This document shows, piece by piece, positions 10,567-20,996 of a stretch of DNA of 64,000 nt. This DNA is from Diplolepis rosae. Taxonomy: Eukaryota > Arthropoda > Insecta > Hymenoptera > Diplolepididae. Under the pieces are notes generated by a model. It had not been told where the DNA came from. It saw nothing but the letters and a program-made list of their open reading frames with translations, and did no database searches. The position numbers were made by a program, and so were the translations under genes. The stretch covers positions 2,294,001 through 2,358,000 of the forward strand of contig JAPYXD010000713.1 of NCBI GenBank assembly GCA_030998225.1, written 5' to 3'. The first letter of the stretch is position 1; every line of letters starts with the position of its first letter.

Positions 10567-11166
10567 ATGAGATTAAGGTCCGGAAAAGTAAAAAAGAATG
10601 GAAAAATGGCCAATAAAAATGAATATATCGAAAATGAAAAAATAAAAGAGATAGAGTTGGAAAATAAAGTATCAAAGAATAAATTAAGGGGTGAAAAGAG
10701 CGAAAATGAGAAAATAATGGAAAATAAAATAAGACAGGTAGAACTAGTAGAAATAAGAAATAAAGAGGTAGAATTAGAGATTAGAGAGAGACAGCATGCC
10801 AACAAAACAGGCACAATACCGAAAGCCACAATACGGAGCATAGAGGCAATTTCAAAACCACGCGACAAAGACAGACAAAGCAAGGACATATTACAGAAAC
10901 ACAACATAGACACAGAAATAATAAATAGTACTTACAAAGGCATGCTATCTCCTAATGCGGAAAATACGGTAAGTTATTGGCGAATATTATAGGAAGAAGA
11001 AAATTTAGATTTAGATCAAATAAAATGTCGGGATTTAGAATTAGAGTATTGGGAGACAGAACGCGAAATAAGAAGAAGCGAAACGAAAAAACTAGATAAG
11101 GAGAGGGTAGAGATCGAAAAAATAATTAGGGAAAAATTTGAAAGGGATAAATTAGAGCTAAAATAA
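10567..11166 (+). pseudogene. gag: Gag-like ORF, highly charged, one in-frame stop
   Basis: It begins MRLRSGKVKKNG, a start typical of gypsy-type Gag, and continues as a Lys/Glu-rich, coiled-coil-like protein. A TAG at 10990-10992 interrupts it, but the frame stays open beyond (YWETEREIRRSETKKL) to a TAA at 11164-11166; CAG to TAG is the simplest cause. I see neither a capsid-like hydrophobic domain nor a zinc knuckle, unusual for Gag. Pol-frame sequence opens at 11162 in frame +1 relative to this ORF, so the Gag/Pol junction is an overlap or an old indel. Total length would be about 199 codons. Confidence 0.6.
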
Positions 11167-13867
11167 AATATACAAAAGAAATCAAAGAAAAGAAGAAGAT
11201 AGAACATTCGAAATAGACTCGTTTATAGAAACGAATAACAAATTTTGGAAAGAAGCAGAAATACTTATTGAAAACGAAGAACAAAAAAACGATAAGTCAA
11301 AAATTCAAGAACTAACCTTAGAAATAGAGTCATTAAAAGAAAAAATGGAACAAATCTTAAAAAATACACAAAATAAAATTATAGAAGTGCCTAACGCTCA
11401 AAACATAGTTAAACTCAAAGCAGAAATCCAAATAAAAGTCGATAGTGATAGGAAAAAAAAACCTAAAGGAAGGTCAGAAAACGTAAACACAGAAGAAAAC
11501 GAACAAGACCAGAATAAGTTTAAGTTGCCAACACCGGTTCCCCGAAAATTAATAAGGAGCGAGATATTGACTAGCCCAGAAAATAGACGAAACGAGGCGC
11601 AAGTCGAACTATACGATAACCAAAGTAGAGAGAATAACAACCTAAGCGAGGAAAGCATACAGGACAACGAATTACAAGCAATGCGAGCATCGCTTTTCCC
11701 ATTCGGAATGGTCCAAACACCTTTCCAAATTATGTCGAATTGGCCGGTTAAATTTGGAAACAATACAGATGACATAATTATAGTGACAAAGAACTTCGAA
11801 GAACATTTAAAAACTTTAGAAACAGTTCTAGAGAAAATTAACCAAGCAGGATTAACGATAAATCTGGAAAAGTGCGAATTTGGATGCTCGGAAGTAAAAT
11901 ACTTAGGATTTATAGTAAATGAAAAAGGACTATTAATGACCGAAGACAAAATAAAACCTATTCTAGAATTCCCAACACCAAAAAATGTGAAACAACTACA
12001 AAGAGTTATAGGAATGACATCATGGTACAGAAGATTCATACCAAAATTTTCGGAAATAATGGAACCTTTATACAACCTATTAAGGAAAGGAATAGAATGG
12101 AAATGGGACATAGAACAGGAACAGGCATTAGAAAAAATAAAAAAATTACTAACGACAAAACCAATACTAGCATGCCCTAACTTTCATCATCCATTCCAAC
12201 TCGAAACCGATGCAAGCGATAGGCGATTAGGAGCCGTCCTAACCCAAAACATAAATAACGAAAACCATGTAATAGCATTCGCAAGCAGAAGCCTCAACGA
12301 AGCGGAAAAAAAATACTCAACATCAGAAAAGGAATGTCTAGCAGTAGTGTGGGCAATACGGAAATTCAGACCTTACCTAGAAGGATATACCTTCAAAGTA
12401 CTAACAGACCATATTGCTTTAAAATGGCTGCATAATTTAAAAAACCCAACGGGACGACTAGCAAGATGGGCACTGGAACTACTAGAATACGACTACGAGA
12501 TAGTATACAGAAAAGGCTCACTAAATTATGCACCAGACGCCTTATCAAGAACAAGCGAAAAGTTAAATTCAACAGCAAGTACACTAGCGCTGATAAAAGA
12601 AACAAAAAAGAACAAAACAAGCGAAGTTAAGGATGAATGGTATAGTCACAAACTAAAACAAGTAAAGGAAAAACCAACAGAAAACCCAAACTGGCGAATA
12701 AGAGACGACCAACTTTATTTCTTCAGACCAGATCCGTTAAAATCAAGCTTGAACCTGGATAATAATCCCTGGAAACTAACAGTACCAAAGGAACTAAGAG
12801 AGCAGGTACTATCAGAAAACCATGATAGTAAACAAGCAGGACACTTGGGCATGGAGAAAACATATGCAAGAATCACAGAGAACTATTTTTGGCCAGGAAT
12901 GTATTCAGAAACATTGAAATACGTGGAGGAATGCGACACATGCCAATGAATTAAACCAAAGGTGAACAATCAAGTAGGACTACTGGGAAAAAGAATAATC
13001 GAAGAACCATGGACAGTAGTAGCAGCAGACATAATGGGCCCACTGCCGAGGTCAAAAGCTAAAAACCAATATATACTTGTTTGCGTAGACATGTTCACCA
13101 AATGGGTGGAAATAATTCCAGTAAAAAACAAAGTAGCAACAACAATAGAAAAGGAATTCCACAGAAAAATCATATGGAAATGGGGAACACCAAGAATATT
13201 GTTTACAGACAACGGCAAAGAATTCGTGAACAAAATCATGGTGAAGTTAACGCAAAACTTCGGAATACGACATTCGAAAACACCATGATACCACCCACAA
13301 TCAAACCCAACAGAAAGATGTAACAGATCAATAAAAACAGCGATCAAAGCATACCTTGAAAAAGACCATAGAGAATGGGATGAAAATCTGGAAGACCTAC
13401 AATTCGCGCTAAATACAAGTAAACATGCGTCAACAGGTTTCACACCAGCATTCTTAAACTTTGGAAGGGAATTAGAACCAATTCAAACGTTAAACAATGA
13501 TCTAATAAACATAGAGAAAATAGAATCACAAGAAGTAGGAAAATGGGTGGAGAGACTAAACAGGATGAAAATAATAAAAGACGAGGTACAGAGAAATTTA
13601 GAATTAGCAAATGAACAACAGGCAAAATATTATAACTTAAGACGTAGACCAATTAGCTACGAGATAGGGGAACAGGTACTAAGAAGCGAAAAAACGTTGT
13701 CAAATAAAGCAGATAATATAGCAAAAAAGTTAAATAAAAATTTCGAGGTCCCATTATTCATAAAAACAAAAATATCACCGACAATTTACGAAATAAAAAA
13801 CAAAAAAGGTAAGTCACTTGGCAATTGGAACATAAAAGACATTAAAAAATGTATAGAAAAAACTAAA
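11167..13867 (+). pseudogene. pol: Gypsy pol: partial RT, RNase H and integrase, with two nonsense codons
   Basis: The frame opens at 11162; the first Met is at 11345. About 120 charged residues come first, then an abrupt join to RT sequence (FPFGM at about residue 117), so protease and the first half of RT are deleted; even the DD motif (TDDIII) is altered upstream. The RT thumb (CEFGCSEVKYLGFIV), the RNase H (LETDASDRRLGAVL, ending PDALSR) and the integrase zinc finger (HLGMEKTYARI ... CDTCQ) follow. A TGA at 12947-12949 precedes the integrase core, with D in AADIMGP, D in FTDNGKEF and E in SNPTERCNRS. A second TGA lies at 13286-13288. Both TGAs fit CGA to TGA changes at arginine positions. 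The frame then runs open to a TAG after KKCIEKTK. Confidence 0.9.
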
Positions 13868-13946
13868 TAGACAAATAGGAACACGTATAAAATAGTAAAT
13901 TGACAAAACCGATACAGAGACACAACAGAAATAATTATGTTAACAG

Positions 13947-14755
13947 ATGATGGAGCAGAAACCAAACCTGAAGTGCGAGCGATGTTATCGAGAGATAACA
14001 GTGGCAGAAGCCTTAAAACACAAATGCCCGAGACTACTTGACCTGCTCCAGACCCCGCTAGTCCCGGAATCCCCAGAAGAAGAAAAAGAGAGAAAAGAAG
14101 AAATAAGAAGAAGAGAGGAAGCAAGAAGAGAAATAGAATTGAAGAATGAGTTTAAGAAGATACATAGAGAGGAAAAACTGAAACAGGAAGGAAAGGAACC
14201 CGAAGTGAAAAAAGAAAAGAAAATGCATGAAGAAATACTGAAGATAATCGAAGAAACCAGAGAAAAAATGGGAATAAGAAGCTATGAAGAAGAAAAAAAG
14301 AATGGGAAGAAAAGAAGAGACAAGAAGAAGACTTCATAAAATGGAGAAAAGAAAAGCTGCAAAGAATATATACAAACGAAATAGAAGAAGAAGACAGGAA
14401 AAGAGAACAAGAAAAATACGATAAAGAATGGAAGAAACAGAGAGAAGAACTTAGACGATGGGAAGAAAATCAAGAGCAAGAAAGAAGGGCCTGGAGGGAA
14501 GAAAGAGAAAAAGAGAAAGAAGAAAAAATAATGTTCCAAAAAATGAGAGAGGAACAAGAAGAAAGGGAAAGAAGAACATGGAACGAAGGAATAGAAAGAA
14601 AAAAGAAAGAACTGAGGGAGAAGAAAGAACGCGAAGAAAAAGAAAAAGAACTAAGAAAAACACTTGAAGAATTAGAAAAAGACACAGAAAGTGACAGCGA
14701 CACAGAATCAGACGATTCAACAAAAACAATAATTTACTTAGGAAATAAAAACTAA
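13947..14755 (+). pseudogene. Post-pol ORF3: C2HC zinc finger plus long coiled coil, one frameshift
   Basis: It starts MMEQKPNLKCERC. Cys10, Cys13, His25 and Cys27 form a C-x2-C-x11-H-x-C finger. The rest is Glu/Lys/Arg-rich and coiled-coil-like for over 200 residues, ending in an acidic tail (SDSDTESDDS). One frameshift sits in the A-run at about 14289-14297. Upstream frame 13947-14337 and downstream frame (to 14755) join in the same charged heptad style, so one indel in the homopolymer explains the break. It occupies the position of env in other gypsy lineages but has no signal peptide or membrane segment. It is probably an accessory nucleic-acid or Gag-binding protein; the role is unknown. 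Confidence 0.65.
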
Positions 14756-14945
14756 AACTAAAAAACTGTCTTTTTAAAATTACATTGATTTAATAGAAAA
14801 GGATCAAAATAATAAAAAAAAAAATTTTTCTCGTTTGTATAAATAAATAAAATAAATAAATAAAATCAAGCAAATCGTTTTTGTTTACAGTAATATAATA
14901 GTAAATGTTTAGAAGTAGATAAACTACGTGATTTCAGGTGCGGCA
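14756..14945 (+). promoter_or_regulatory. AT-rich leader with possible splice acceptor before ORF4
   Basis: Low-complexity A/T sequence ends in a pyrimidine-poor but otherwise good acceptor, GATTTCAG at 14930-14937, immediately before GTGCGGCAATGG. It would place ORF4 on a spliced subgenomic RNA, the way env is made in gypsy elements. No matching donor was established. Confidence 0.35.
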
Positions 14946-15290
14946 ATGGAGGGCATCGAGATGTGGGAGTGCAGGTTCTGCGAAAGAAGAGTGCCAAAGG
15001 AGTTATATATATTCCATGAAACCTTCTGCAAGAAAACACCAAACAGGATCAGAAACTACCATACAACACCAAACAGCGCGAAAACCAAATTTATGAGGGG
15101 CGAATGGATGGATATAAGTGAAAAATTCAAGAAAATCATAGAAATTAGCGTGGAAAAGAAAAGAAAACCAACGAATGAAAACAGCCAGAACGGAGAAGAC
15201 ACATACATTACACTAGACATCGAAACAGACCCAATCTGGCTGGAGTTCGAGGAAGAAATACAAAAAATACGGAAAAAACGTAGAGAATAA
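14946..15290 (+). CDS. Post-pol ORF4: C2HC zinc finger protein, intact
   Basis: The 114-codon frame from the Met at 14946 (an upstream Met at 14928 adds six residues) is open to a TAA. Cys9, Cys12, His24 and Cys28 form C-x2-C-x11-H-x3-C (motif WECRFCERRV ... FHETFC), nearly the same spacing and the same distance from the N-terminus as in ORF3. The two ORFs may therefore be a duplicated pair. The remainder is basic in the middle (KKRKPTNENSQ) and acidic toward the end. It lies 13 bases before the purine tract. Its intactness in an element with a dead pol is worth noting, but may be chance given its shortness. No family name is recognised. Confidence 0.65.
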   Translation: MEGIEMWECRFCERRVPKELYIFHETFCKKTPNRIRNYHTTPNSAKTKFMRGEWMDISEKFKKIIEISVEKKRKPTNENSQNGEDTYITLDIETDPIWLEFEEEIQKIRKKRRE

Positions 15291-15318
15291 ACCACAACCC
15301 GATCAGGGGGAAGGATGT

Positions 15319-15549
15319 TGTAACGAAGTTACACTAGCGCCCCGTGAGGCGTCTAGTCCAGTTGAGATCTAGGTCAGCGTGTCACTACAAGTTGACTACC
15401 TTTTTGTTTGTCTTTAGACTGTGCTTCAGAGTGTCGTACCACAGACTTGCAAGTTTAATAAATCTAGTTACCACGATTGTGATTTTGATTGTGTGCACCT
15501 TCTCGGCGTCCCCTCCTTTCCCTCTCCTCAGTTTGCGACCCTGGTTACA
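15319..15549 (+). repeat. 3' LTR (231 bp)
   Basis: TGTAACGAAGTTACAC to CCCTGGTTACA, preceded by the purine-rich GGGGGAAGGA tract. It lacks the 27-base block present in the 5' LTR and otherwise differs from it at about six positions over 231 bases. Confidence 0.9.
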
Positions 15550-15553
15550 GAGA

Positions 15554-15947
15554 GAGGTTGAATTTCACAGGCTTTCCATTGAAATTGTATAAGTAGTTTT
15601 AACATAAAAAGTAATATTTTACATTTTATTCATTTGCAAAATGTTCGAATATTGCTTAAAATTATTTATTCACTCAATTGCACAAAACATAGCTTATTTT
15701 TGTTCAGATCTCTATATTTTAACAGCTTGTATATTTCATATTTTTCCGATTTCTTATTTTCAAATTATTATCATATTTCCAAGTTTCTGATTCCTCGTTG
15801 TAAATTTCTATCATATATGATAAGACAATCTTCGAATTTTTGTATCCTACTTTTATTAAATAAAAATTTTGATTTGAAATTTTCTTTTAATTCTTTTAAA
15901 ATATAATTTAGTTTTTTTTCTAATTTTTCAATTTTTCTTTATTAAAA
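15554..15947. other. AT-rich intron-like sequence
   Basis: No coding signal beyond a chance frame of hydrophobic, Phe/Leu/Ile-rich codons. It is probably the 3' part of the intron that received the LTR element. Confidence 0.4.
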
Positions 15948-15959
15948 TGACAAGGACAA

Positions 15960-17337
15960 GTCGCAGACAATTTCAGACGATGATTCTGAAGGCGATTTTG
16001 AACAGGAAAATCATACACCACGTAATAATGATAAATTTATCGGACAGCGAGAGCGAAGGAAAATGCAAGATTTGCCAAAAATAGAAGTTATGCTAATCCG
16101 AAAATATTAATTTTGCAAATGAGAATTTTTCTTGAAAGAAATTTTTAGGCCTGTGAAAACCTTGAGAACCCTTTGGTAACTTAAGTCGAGCTTAAGAAAA
16201 AGCTAATTGAAATAAAAATTCTTCTATTAATTTTCTCTTATCAATATATACATGCTTATAAAAAAAGTTTCAAGAAAGAAAACGATAATTATTTATTTAA
16301 TTCATTTATGCTTCTTTTGTTTTTTAAGTATAATGTGTAACAATATAAATTTTACAATTGAATAAATAAATGAGACTTTAATTATAATGACACATTTACT
16401 TTCACTAATTTAAATTTCTTTCGATAAAAAAAATTAATAAATTCAAAGTTATTAAAATTTTGTGTCTTTCTCTGTTCCTCATGGTGCAGAGGTGCTAGGT
16501 ACAAAGATTTCAAATATTTGGCGTAGGAGGTAAAGAGAGTTTTCCCTACTGAAGACATTCAGTATTATTACATACCGCCTGTCCCCAAAGCAAGTTGAGA
16601 TCGTTAGATACCGTTACTGATCATGAGAATCATGAAGAGTATGATAAGCTTATGGATGGTAAGTTTTTCTAAAAGTATTTATCACAGGTGACGTAACATT
16701 TATTTACAATTAGCTCTGCAGCTACAACTAATTCCTCTTCCAGCTTCAGTAGAACAATGTGTTGAATGATTAAAAAATAATCGTGGGCCATGGGATCTTG
16801 TTCTTCAGCACTGGAAAGTTATCTTTAATCTTCGGTCTGAAGATTTAAAAATTAGCTCTGCTACGGAAATATTTGATGCTTACGAAAAGTGACCCATTTT
16901 AAAACATCCGAAAGCTTATACGATAATTGAAGAAGATTTTGTGAATTTTATGTTTAATGAAGAACCCATCCAATATGAAGCTATTCAAGAGTGGTCTGAT
17001 TTTTATGACGCCATTGGAAAGTTATGTCCACTTGATAAGAAGAAAGAAAAAGATCATCGCGTAAAACATTTACTGAATTTGCTGAAGACAGCGGAAAGTG
17101 GCGGTAATATTAATTTTTTATTTCAAATCACATATAATATTATTAAATATACCCATGACTTATTAAATTGTCTCTGTTTTTATGTATTTAGATGGAAGAA
17201 TTATAACACAATTATGCCTCTTATAGTATTTAGTTGCACCCAAAGGAAGAATACGTCGATCAAAGAAACCTGATTGGAAGTTCAGTATGCCGGAGTCTGA
17301 GAAAAGTATTGTCCAGCATTCGCCGGATCATAAATCG
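15960..17337 (+). pseudogene. Degenerate multi-exon gene, uncharacterised insect family
   Basis: Exon-like blocks on one strand: 15981-16086 after TTTCAG (DDSEGDFEQENHTPRNNDKF, then basic RERRKM); 16505-16659 (VFPTEDIQYYYIPPVPKA, a one-base shift, then SLDTVTDHENHEEYDKLMD and a GTAAG donor); 16712-17104 after a TAG acceptor (NNRGPWDLVLQHWKVIF, AYEK-stop-PILKHPKAYTII, EEDFVNFMF, ending GG/GTAAT); and 17193-17337 (LVAPKGRIRRSKKPDW to HSPDHKS and TAA). Two stops in the third block replace Trp (TGG to TGA), and one TAG lies in the last. With the SAM-like exon at 9640 this gives one gene split by the gypsy element. The domain W-x8-PW-x6-W-x11-R, then WP-x-L-x-x-P-x-A-Y-x-x-I-x-x-DF, recurs in insect uncharacterised proteins, but I cannot name it. 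It may be a transposon-borne gene rather than a host gene. Confidence 0.5.
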
Positions 17338-18424
17338 TAATGTCATAAATCTTTAAAAGAATGACCTTTAGTTTATAAATTGTTCTTCATGATGCCACTT
17401 TTCTTATTTCAATTTGAGTTAAATAAAAAAATTTAAAAAGTTGAATGATTATTTTCATTCAAAAAATCGAGAGATTTATCTCTTAAGTCTCAATCTAGGA
17501 CTGAATGTAAATTTAAACCCAAAAAATAAATGATAAAAGATTGAACCTCGGTTTATATGGAGGTTACCTATTTTCTTCTGTAGGATATTTGACGTGCTCC
17601 TCATTCCTTTCATGTGCATAAAATTTAAAGATCACTTCTAACATTTGAAATTTCGTTTGATTTTCTGAAAGCCTATACGAAATAAAATTGGTCGTTCATA
17701 AATGAATACATTCTGTGTTTCAACTTTAAAATGTTACTGGAAAACCATACACAAATTTTGTTTAGAGCCCACTCCTTAACCCTCAATCATTGTTCACATA
17801 ATTCCATAAGTTGTATTTTGTAAATGTTTTTACCTACATTATGTTGTTGCATTTTTTGAACCTGAATTACCAAAAATTTTGAAAAACATGATTTCTATAG
17901 AAAATTCTTTTTTAATTTAAAACTAAGATTAGAATTTACATGAAATTAAAATTTAAGTATGAGAGTATTAGAAGAGCTTATTAATTTGAAAACTACCATA
18001 ATTCCAACAATTACATTATTTGCCGAAAAATATTGAATTGACGTGTTTATTGATTATCTGTCGCTCAAAACTTCATATTACCTACATATAATTTCGTCGT
18101 TAATTTTTTGTTTCATTTCGAGTAATATAAAGAGCAATATAATCTTATATTATATACATTTTTAGAAAGAAAACATTAATAATACTTCCAAATTCAAATT
18201 TCCCCACGTACTCTTAAAAGGAATTGATGTAAATTTCTTTAACAGCCACCAGTCTCGCATTCTATTTGGAGCTTGTCGCCTCCACATTTTCTCACAAGCG
18301 GCGAAACTTTCACTGCTAGATATATAAGGAACTTCAAATCTAAACTGTCGAAGAAAATGCGAGCGATAATTGTATCATCCAAATACACAATCAACACAAT
18401 AAAAATAGTGTACAAATGTTAGTA
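17338..18424. other. AT-rich intergenic DNA
   Basis: About 1.1 kb with no coding frame, repeat or RNA signal that I can support. Confidence 0.5.
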
Positions 18425-19707
18425 TATTGGATCTATAACTTAATTCGTGCTTTTTTTTCAAAATTTGAACGTTTATTTAAGAAAACATGTACAATAGTAT
18501 TATTCAAAGTATTTCCCATTTAAGACTATGACTTTTACCCATATTTCTGGCAATTTGTGGATTTCATCCCAACAGAACTGCGCCGGCTTGGCGGACAAGA
18601 ATGATTCAAGCCAATTTTTGATACAGTTCTGATGTGAACCGTATTCCAGTGAGAGCGTTCTGCATCGACCGGAACAAATGGTAGCCAGAAGAGGCAAGGT
18701 CTGAGCCATAAGGCGGGTCGGATAAAACTTCCCATCCACTGTTTTCCAAATAGTTCTTAACCGGAATAGCAACATGCGGCCGAGCGTTGTCATGATGTAA
18801 AATTATTGCCTCGTGTTTGGTCGCATATTCCGGGCGTTTTTCGGCTATTGCTCCCCTCAAACAGATTAATTGGGTTCGGTAGCGTTCTACATTCATGGTT
18901 TCACCTGCTTTTAGCAGCTCATAATACACCACACCCTTCTGGTCCCACTAAATACAGAGCATTACCTTCGCGTCATGGATATTCGGCTTTGCCGTTGATT
19001 TGGCTGGTTGGCCGGGTTCCACATATGAGTTTTTGGGCTTGGGGTTGTCGTAATTGATCCATTTTTCATCACCAGTAACAATCCAATGAAAAATGACTTC
19101 TTTTTGTGGCGTTCCAGCAGCATTTCGGACATGCAAAACCACCTTTCAACGTCTCTCGGCTTGAGTTCATGAGGAATCCGATTTCCTTGTTCTTGAATGT
19201 ATCCGGCTCCTTTTAAACGTTTTGAAATAGCTGCTTGAGTGAATCCCAAAGATTCTGCGAGCTCTTCTTGTGTTTGGCAACAATCTTCATCGAGCAATGC
19301 TTCCAGTTCTTCATCTTCAAACTTTTTTGGCTGCCCAGGACGTTCTTCGTTTTCCAAGCCAAAATCACCACTGTTAAATCGTGCAAACCACTTTTGGCAC
19401 GTTCGCTCAGATAGGGCATGTTCACCATAAACTTCCACCAAAATGCGATGACTTTGGGCAGCAGTTTTCTTCATATTAAAGTAATGAAAAAGAACTCCCC
19501 GCAAAAACAATTTTTCAGACAAAAAGTTCGACATATTTGAGTGTAAAAAATTATTGTTGTTTACGCTTCAAATTAATTTCATATACTGAAAAAGACGCAC
19601 AATGACAGTAGCTTTCCAACGCATGTTCGGAATATTGGAACGATGGAATAATAATCAAGTTACGCCATCTCTTAGCAAACCGCACAAATTAAGTTATAGA
19701 TCCAATA
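18425..19707 (-). mobile_element. Mariner element, cecropia-like, copy 1
   Basis: The terminal inverted repeats TATTGGATCTATAACTTAAT (18425-18444) and its complement (ending 19707) are flanked by TA on both sides (18423-18424 and 19708-19709), the normal mariner target duplication. The length is 1283 bp, normal for mariner. The transposase lies on the minus strand and is broken. A sister copy in the opposite orientation lies at 22873-24047. Confidence 0.92.
18500..19534 (-). pseudogene. Mariner transposase, inactive
   Basis: It starts at 19534 with MSNFLSEKLFLRGVL. The N-terminal helix-turn-helix half is open (TAAQSHRILVEVYGEHALSE to PHELKPRDVERWFCMSE), ending in a one-base shift at about 19085 (KKSFFIG instead of a leucine before HWIVTGDEKW). 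The catalytic part gives GDEKWINYDNPKPKNS, a TAG at 18948-18950 in place of the first Trp of C-I-W-W-D-Q, then HHDNARPH, and YGSDLASSGYHLF, where the third catalytic Asp of the DD34D set has become Gly (codon at 18684-18686). A last frameshift near 18640 separates the C-terminal piece (NWLESFLSAKPAQF). Sequence pattern places it in the cecropia/mori-like mariners. Confidence 0.9.
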
Positions 19708-20000
19708 TATTACTGAATTCATAAAATAACTTGTTACATCAGCAACATATATTTCCGATTTTAACAGTGTCTTATTTGAAACAATATTTTCTGCAATGCT
19801 TCAACAATAAATTCGGTTGAAGCAATAGTGTAAGAGTTGACCGTATATGCGTTTGAAATAATGGTATCTGCATTTGACAGAGAGCGAAAGCACCGTCTGA
19901 TGCTTTAAACTAATATTTCATTGATTCAATAGTATTTTTTTCTCAGTGTACTCACTACGCCTATAATTGTTTGTTTAAACGACATCGAAATTATTCTTAA
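19708..20000. other. AT-rich spacer
   Basis: No gene or repeat recognised. Confidence 0.4.
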
Positions 20001-20007
20001 TCGCTGC

Positions 20008-20070
20008 GGGTTCGAACCCTCCCACCTATAACCTATACCGACTAAGCTTATTGGCTATGCGCGGTTAAAG
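20008..20070 (-). repeat. tRNA-like (possible SINE head) sequence
   Basis: On the minus strand there is an A-box-like AAGCTTAGTCGG (20038-20049) followed, after 18 bases, by a B-box-like GGGTTCGAACCC (20008-20019). Both match the pol III internal promoter well, but the spacing is well short of a real tRNA, so this is a degraded tRNA or a tRNA-derived SINE head rather than a tRNA gene. No cloverleaf can be drawn. Confidence 0.35.
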
Positions 20071-20115
20071 GAGAAAAAAATAGCCCTTATAAGCTACTAC
20101 GACTATTACTACTTC

Positions 20116-20285
20116 CGCTTGCGCAGTGACGACTACGCAACAAGATTTCAGAGAACTTTTCTCTAAAGTTTATAATGCAAAGGATTCACAAACACTTCAT
20201 ATCTTGAATTCAATTCCTCAATAACTCTAATTTAATTCTTATGAAACTTTTTAACAATCCTCCAAGTATATTTTTCATTACAAAT
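20116..20285 (+). repeat. Dispersed repeat G, copy 1
   Basis: About 170 bases starting GCGCAGTGACGACTACGCAA and including AAAGGATTCACAAACACTTC and GAAACTTTTTAACA. It is repeated in inverted orientation at 49527-49687, with clear but imperfect identity. No coding. Confidence 0.65.
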
Positions 20286-20590
20286 TATTAAACTTTTTCG
20301 AATCGAGGTTCACTTTGAAAACTATAAAAGTTTTATAGAATATCTCTAAAATGTTTAAGAAGTTTTATAAAATTATGTGCAATGCTCGTTTGTATCCGTT
20401 AATCGAAACTAGTTGTCTAAATGTCAAAGACATTGATATGTACCTTGAAATAAATGAAAGTTTCAGATTGAATGGGAATGAAAATGTTTATTCTAGTGAC
20501 AAATTCGTCTGGTATCATGAAAATAAATAACGCTGTTCTAGTTAAATTAAGTTTAGAAGCCAGACTTGTTGCTTTTCTACTATCCATAGC
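20286..20590. other. AT-rich spacer
   Basis: Nothing recognised. Confidence 0.4.
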
Positions 20591-20835
20591 AGTTCATGTG
20601 AACCGAAGTGTTACCGCATTGAGTATCATTTCGGTAACGAATGGATAAATATTCGGTAACAAGAAAGTAAACTGGATAAATGGTGCAAAATTAACACTTG
20701 AAATTTTGATAGTGTGACTCTTTGTTGAAATTGACCTAATAAACTTAGGTATGTAAATCGATAATTTCATTTCCCGGCTGTAGAAAATAGACAAAACACA
20801 ATGTCGAATTTTAATTTTAATTCTGGAAAATTGAC
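20591..20835. repeat. Left half of the 5545-6775 MITE family
   Basis: It runs from GTTCATGTGAACCGAAGTGT through GTATCATTTCGGTAACGAAT, AACACTTGAAATTTTGATAG and TTCCCGGCTGTAGAAAATAG to about 20830, matching 5555-5760 almost block by block. The right half is absent. It includes an extra copy of the TTCGGTAAC motif that is also present in the right arm at 6728. Confidence 0.7.
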
Positions 20836-20996
20836 ATACAGTCGACAACAGTCTTGAAAATGATCACTTTTAGAACTTTATTTCAATACATATATGTATT
20901 ACCAAAGTAAAAAAAATTGTAGAAGAAGATGGACTTTAAACGTTAAATTTCAGTAATTGCAACTCAATAAACATGTTTTTGAAGTAGGCTCAGAGA
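20836..20996. other. Short spacer before the R1 copy
   Basis: Nothing recognised. Confidence 0.4.

Larger units (their letters stand above)
10152..15553 (+). mobile_element. Ty3/gypsy LTR retrotransposon with two extra post-pol ORFs
   Basis: 5' LTR 10156-10413 and 3' LTR 15319-15549, both beginning TGTAACG and ending GGTTACA, are flanked by the 4-bp target duplication GAGA (10152-10155 and 15550-15553). A primer binding site (10418-10428) and a purine tract (about 15303-15316) are in the expected places. The internal region holds a gag-like ORF, a pol lacking protease and front of RT, and two charged, zinc-finger-containing ORFs where some gypsy elements carry env. The LTRs differ by about six substitutions plus a 27-base block, so the insertion is fairly young, although the coding part was already defective or has since decayed. 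It lies inside what looks like an intron of the degenerate gene at 9640-17337. Confidence 0.9.

Noticed and set aside
14152..14729. Minus-strand frames rich in Phe, Ser and Leu opposite ORF3
   Set aside because: They are the complement of the Glu/Lys/Arg-rich coiled coil on the plus strand.
20008..20070. Functional tRNA gene
   Set aside because: A and B boxes are good but only 18 bases apart, and no cloverleaf forms.
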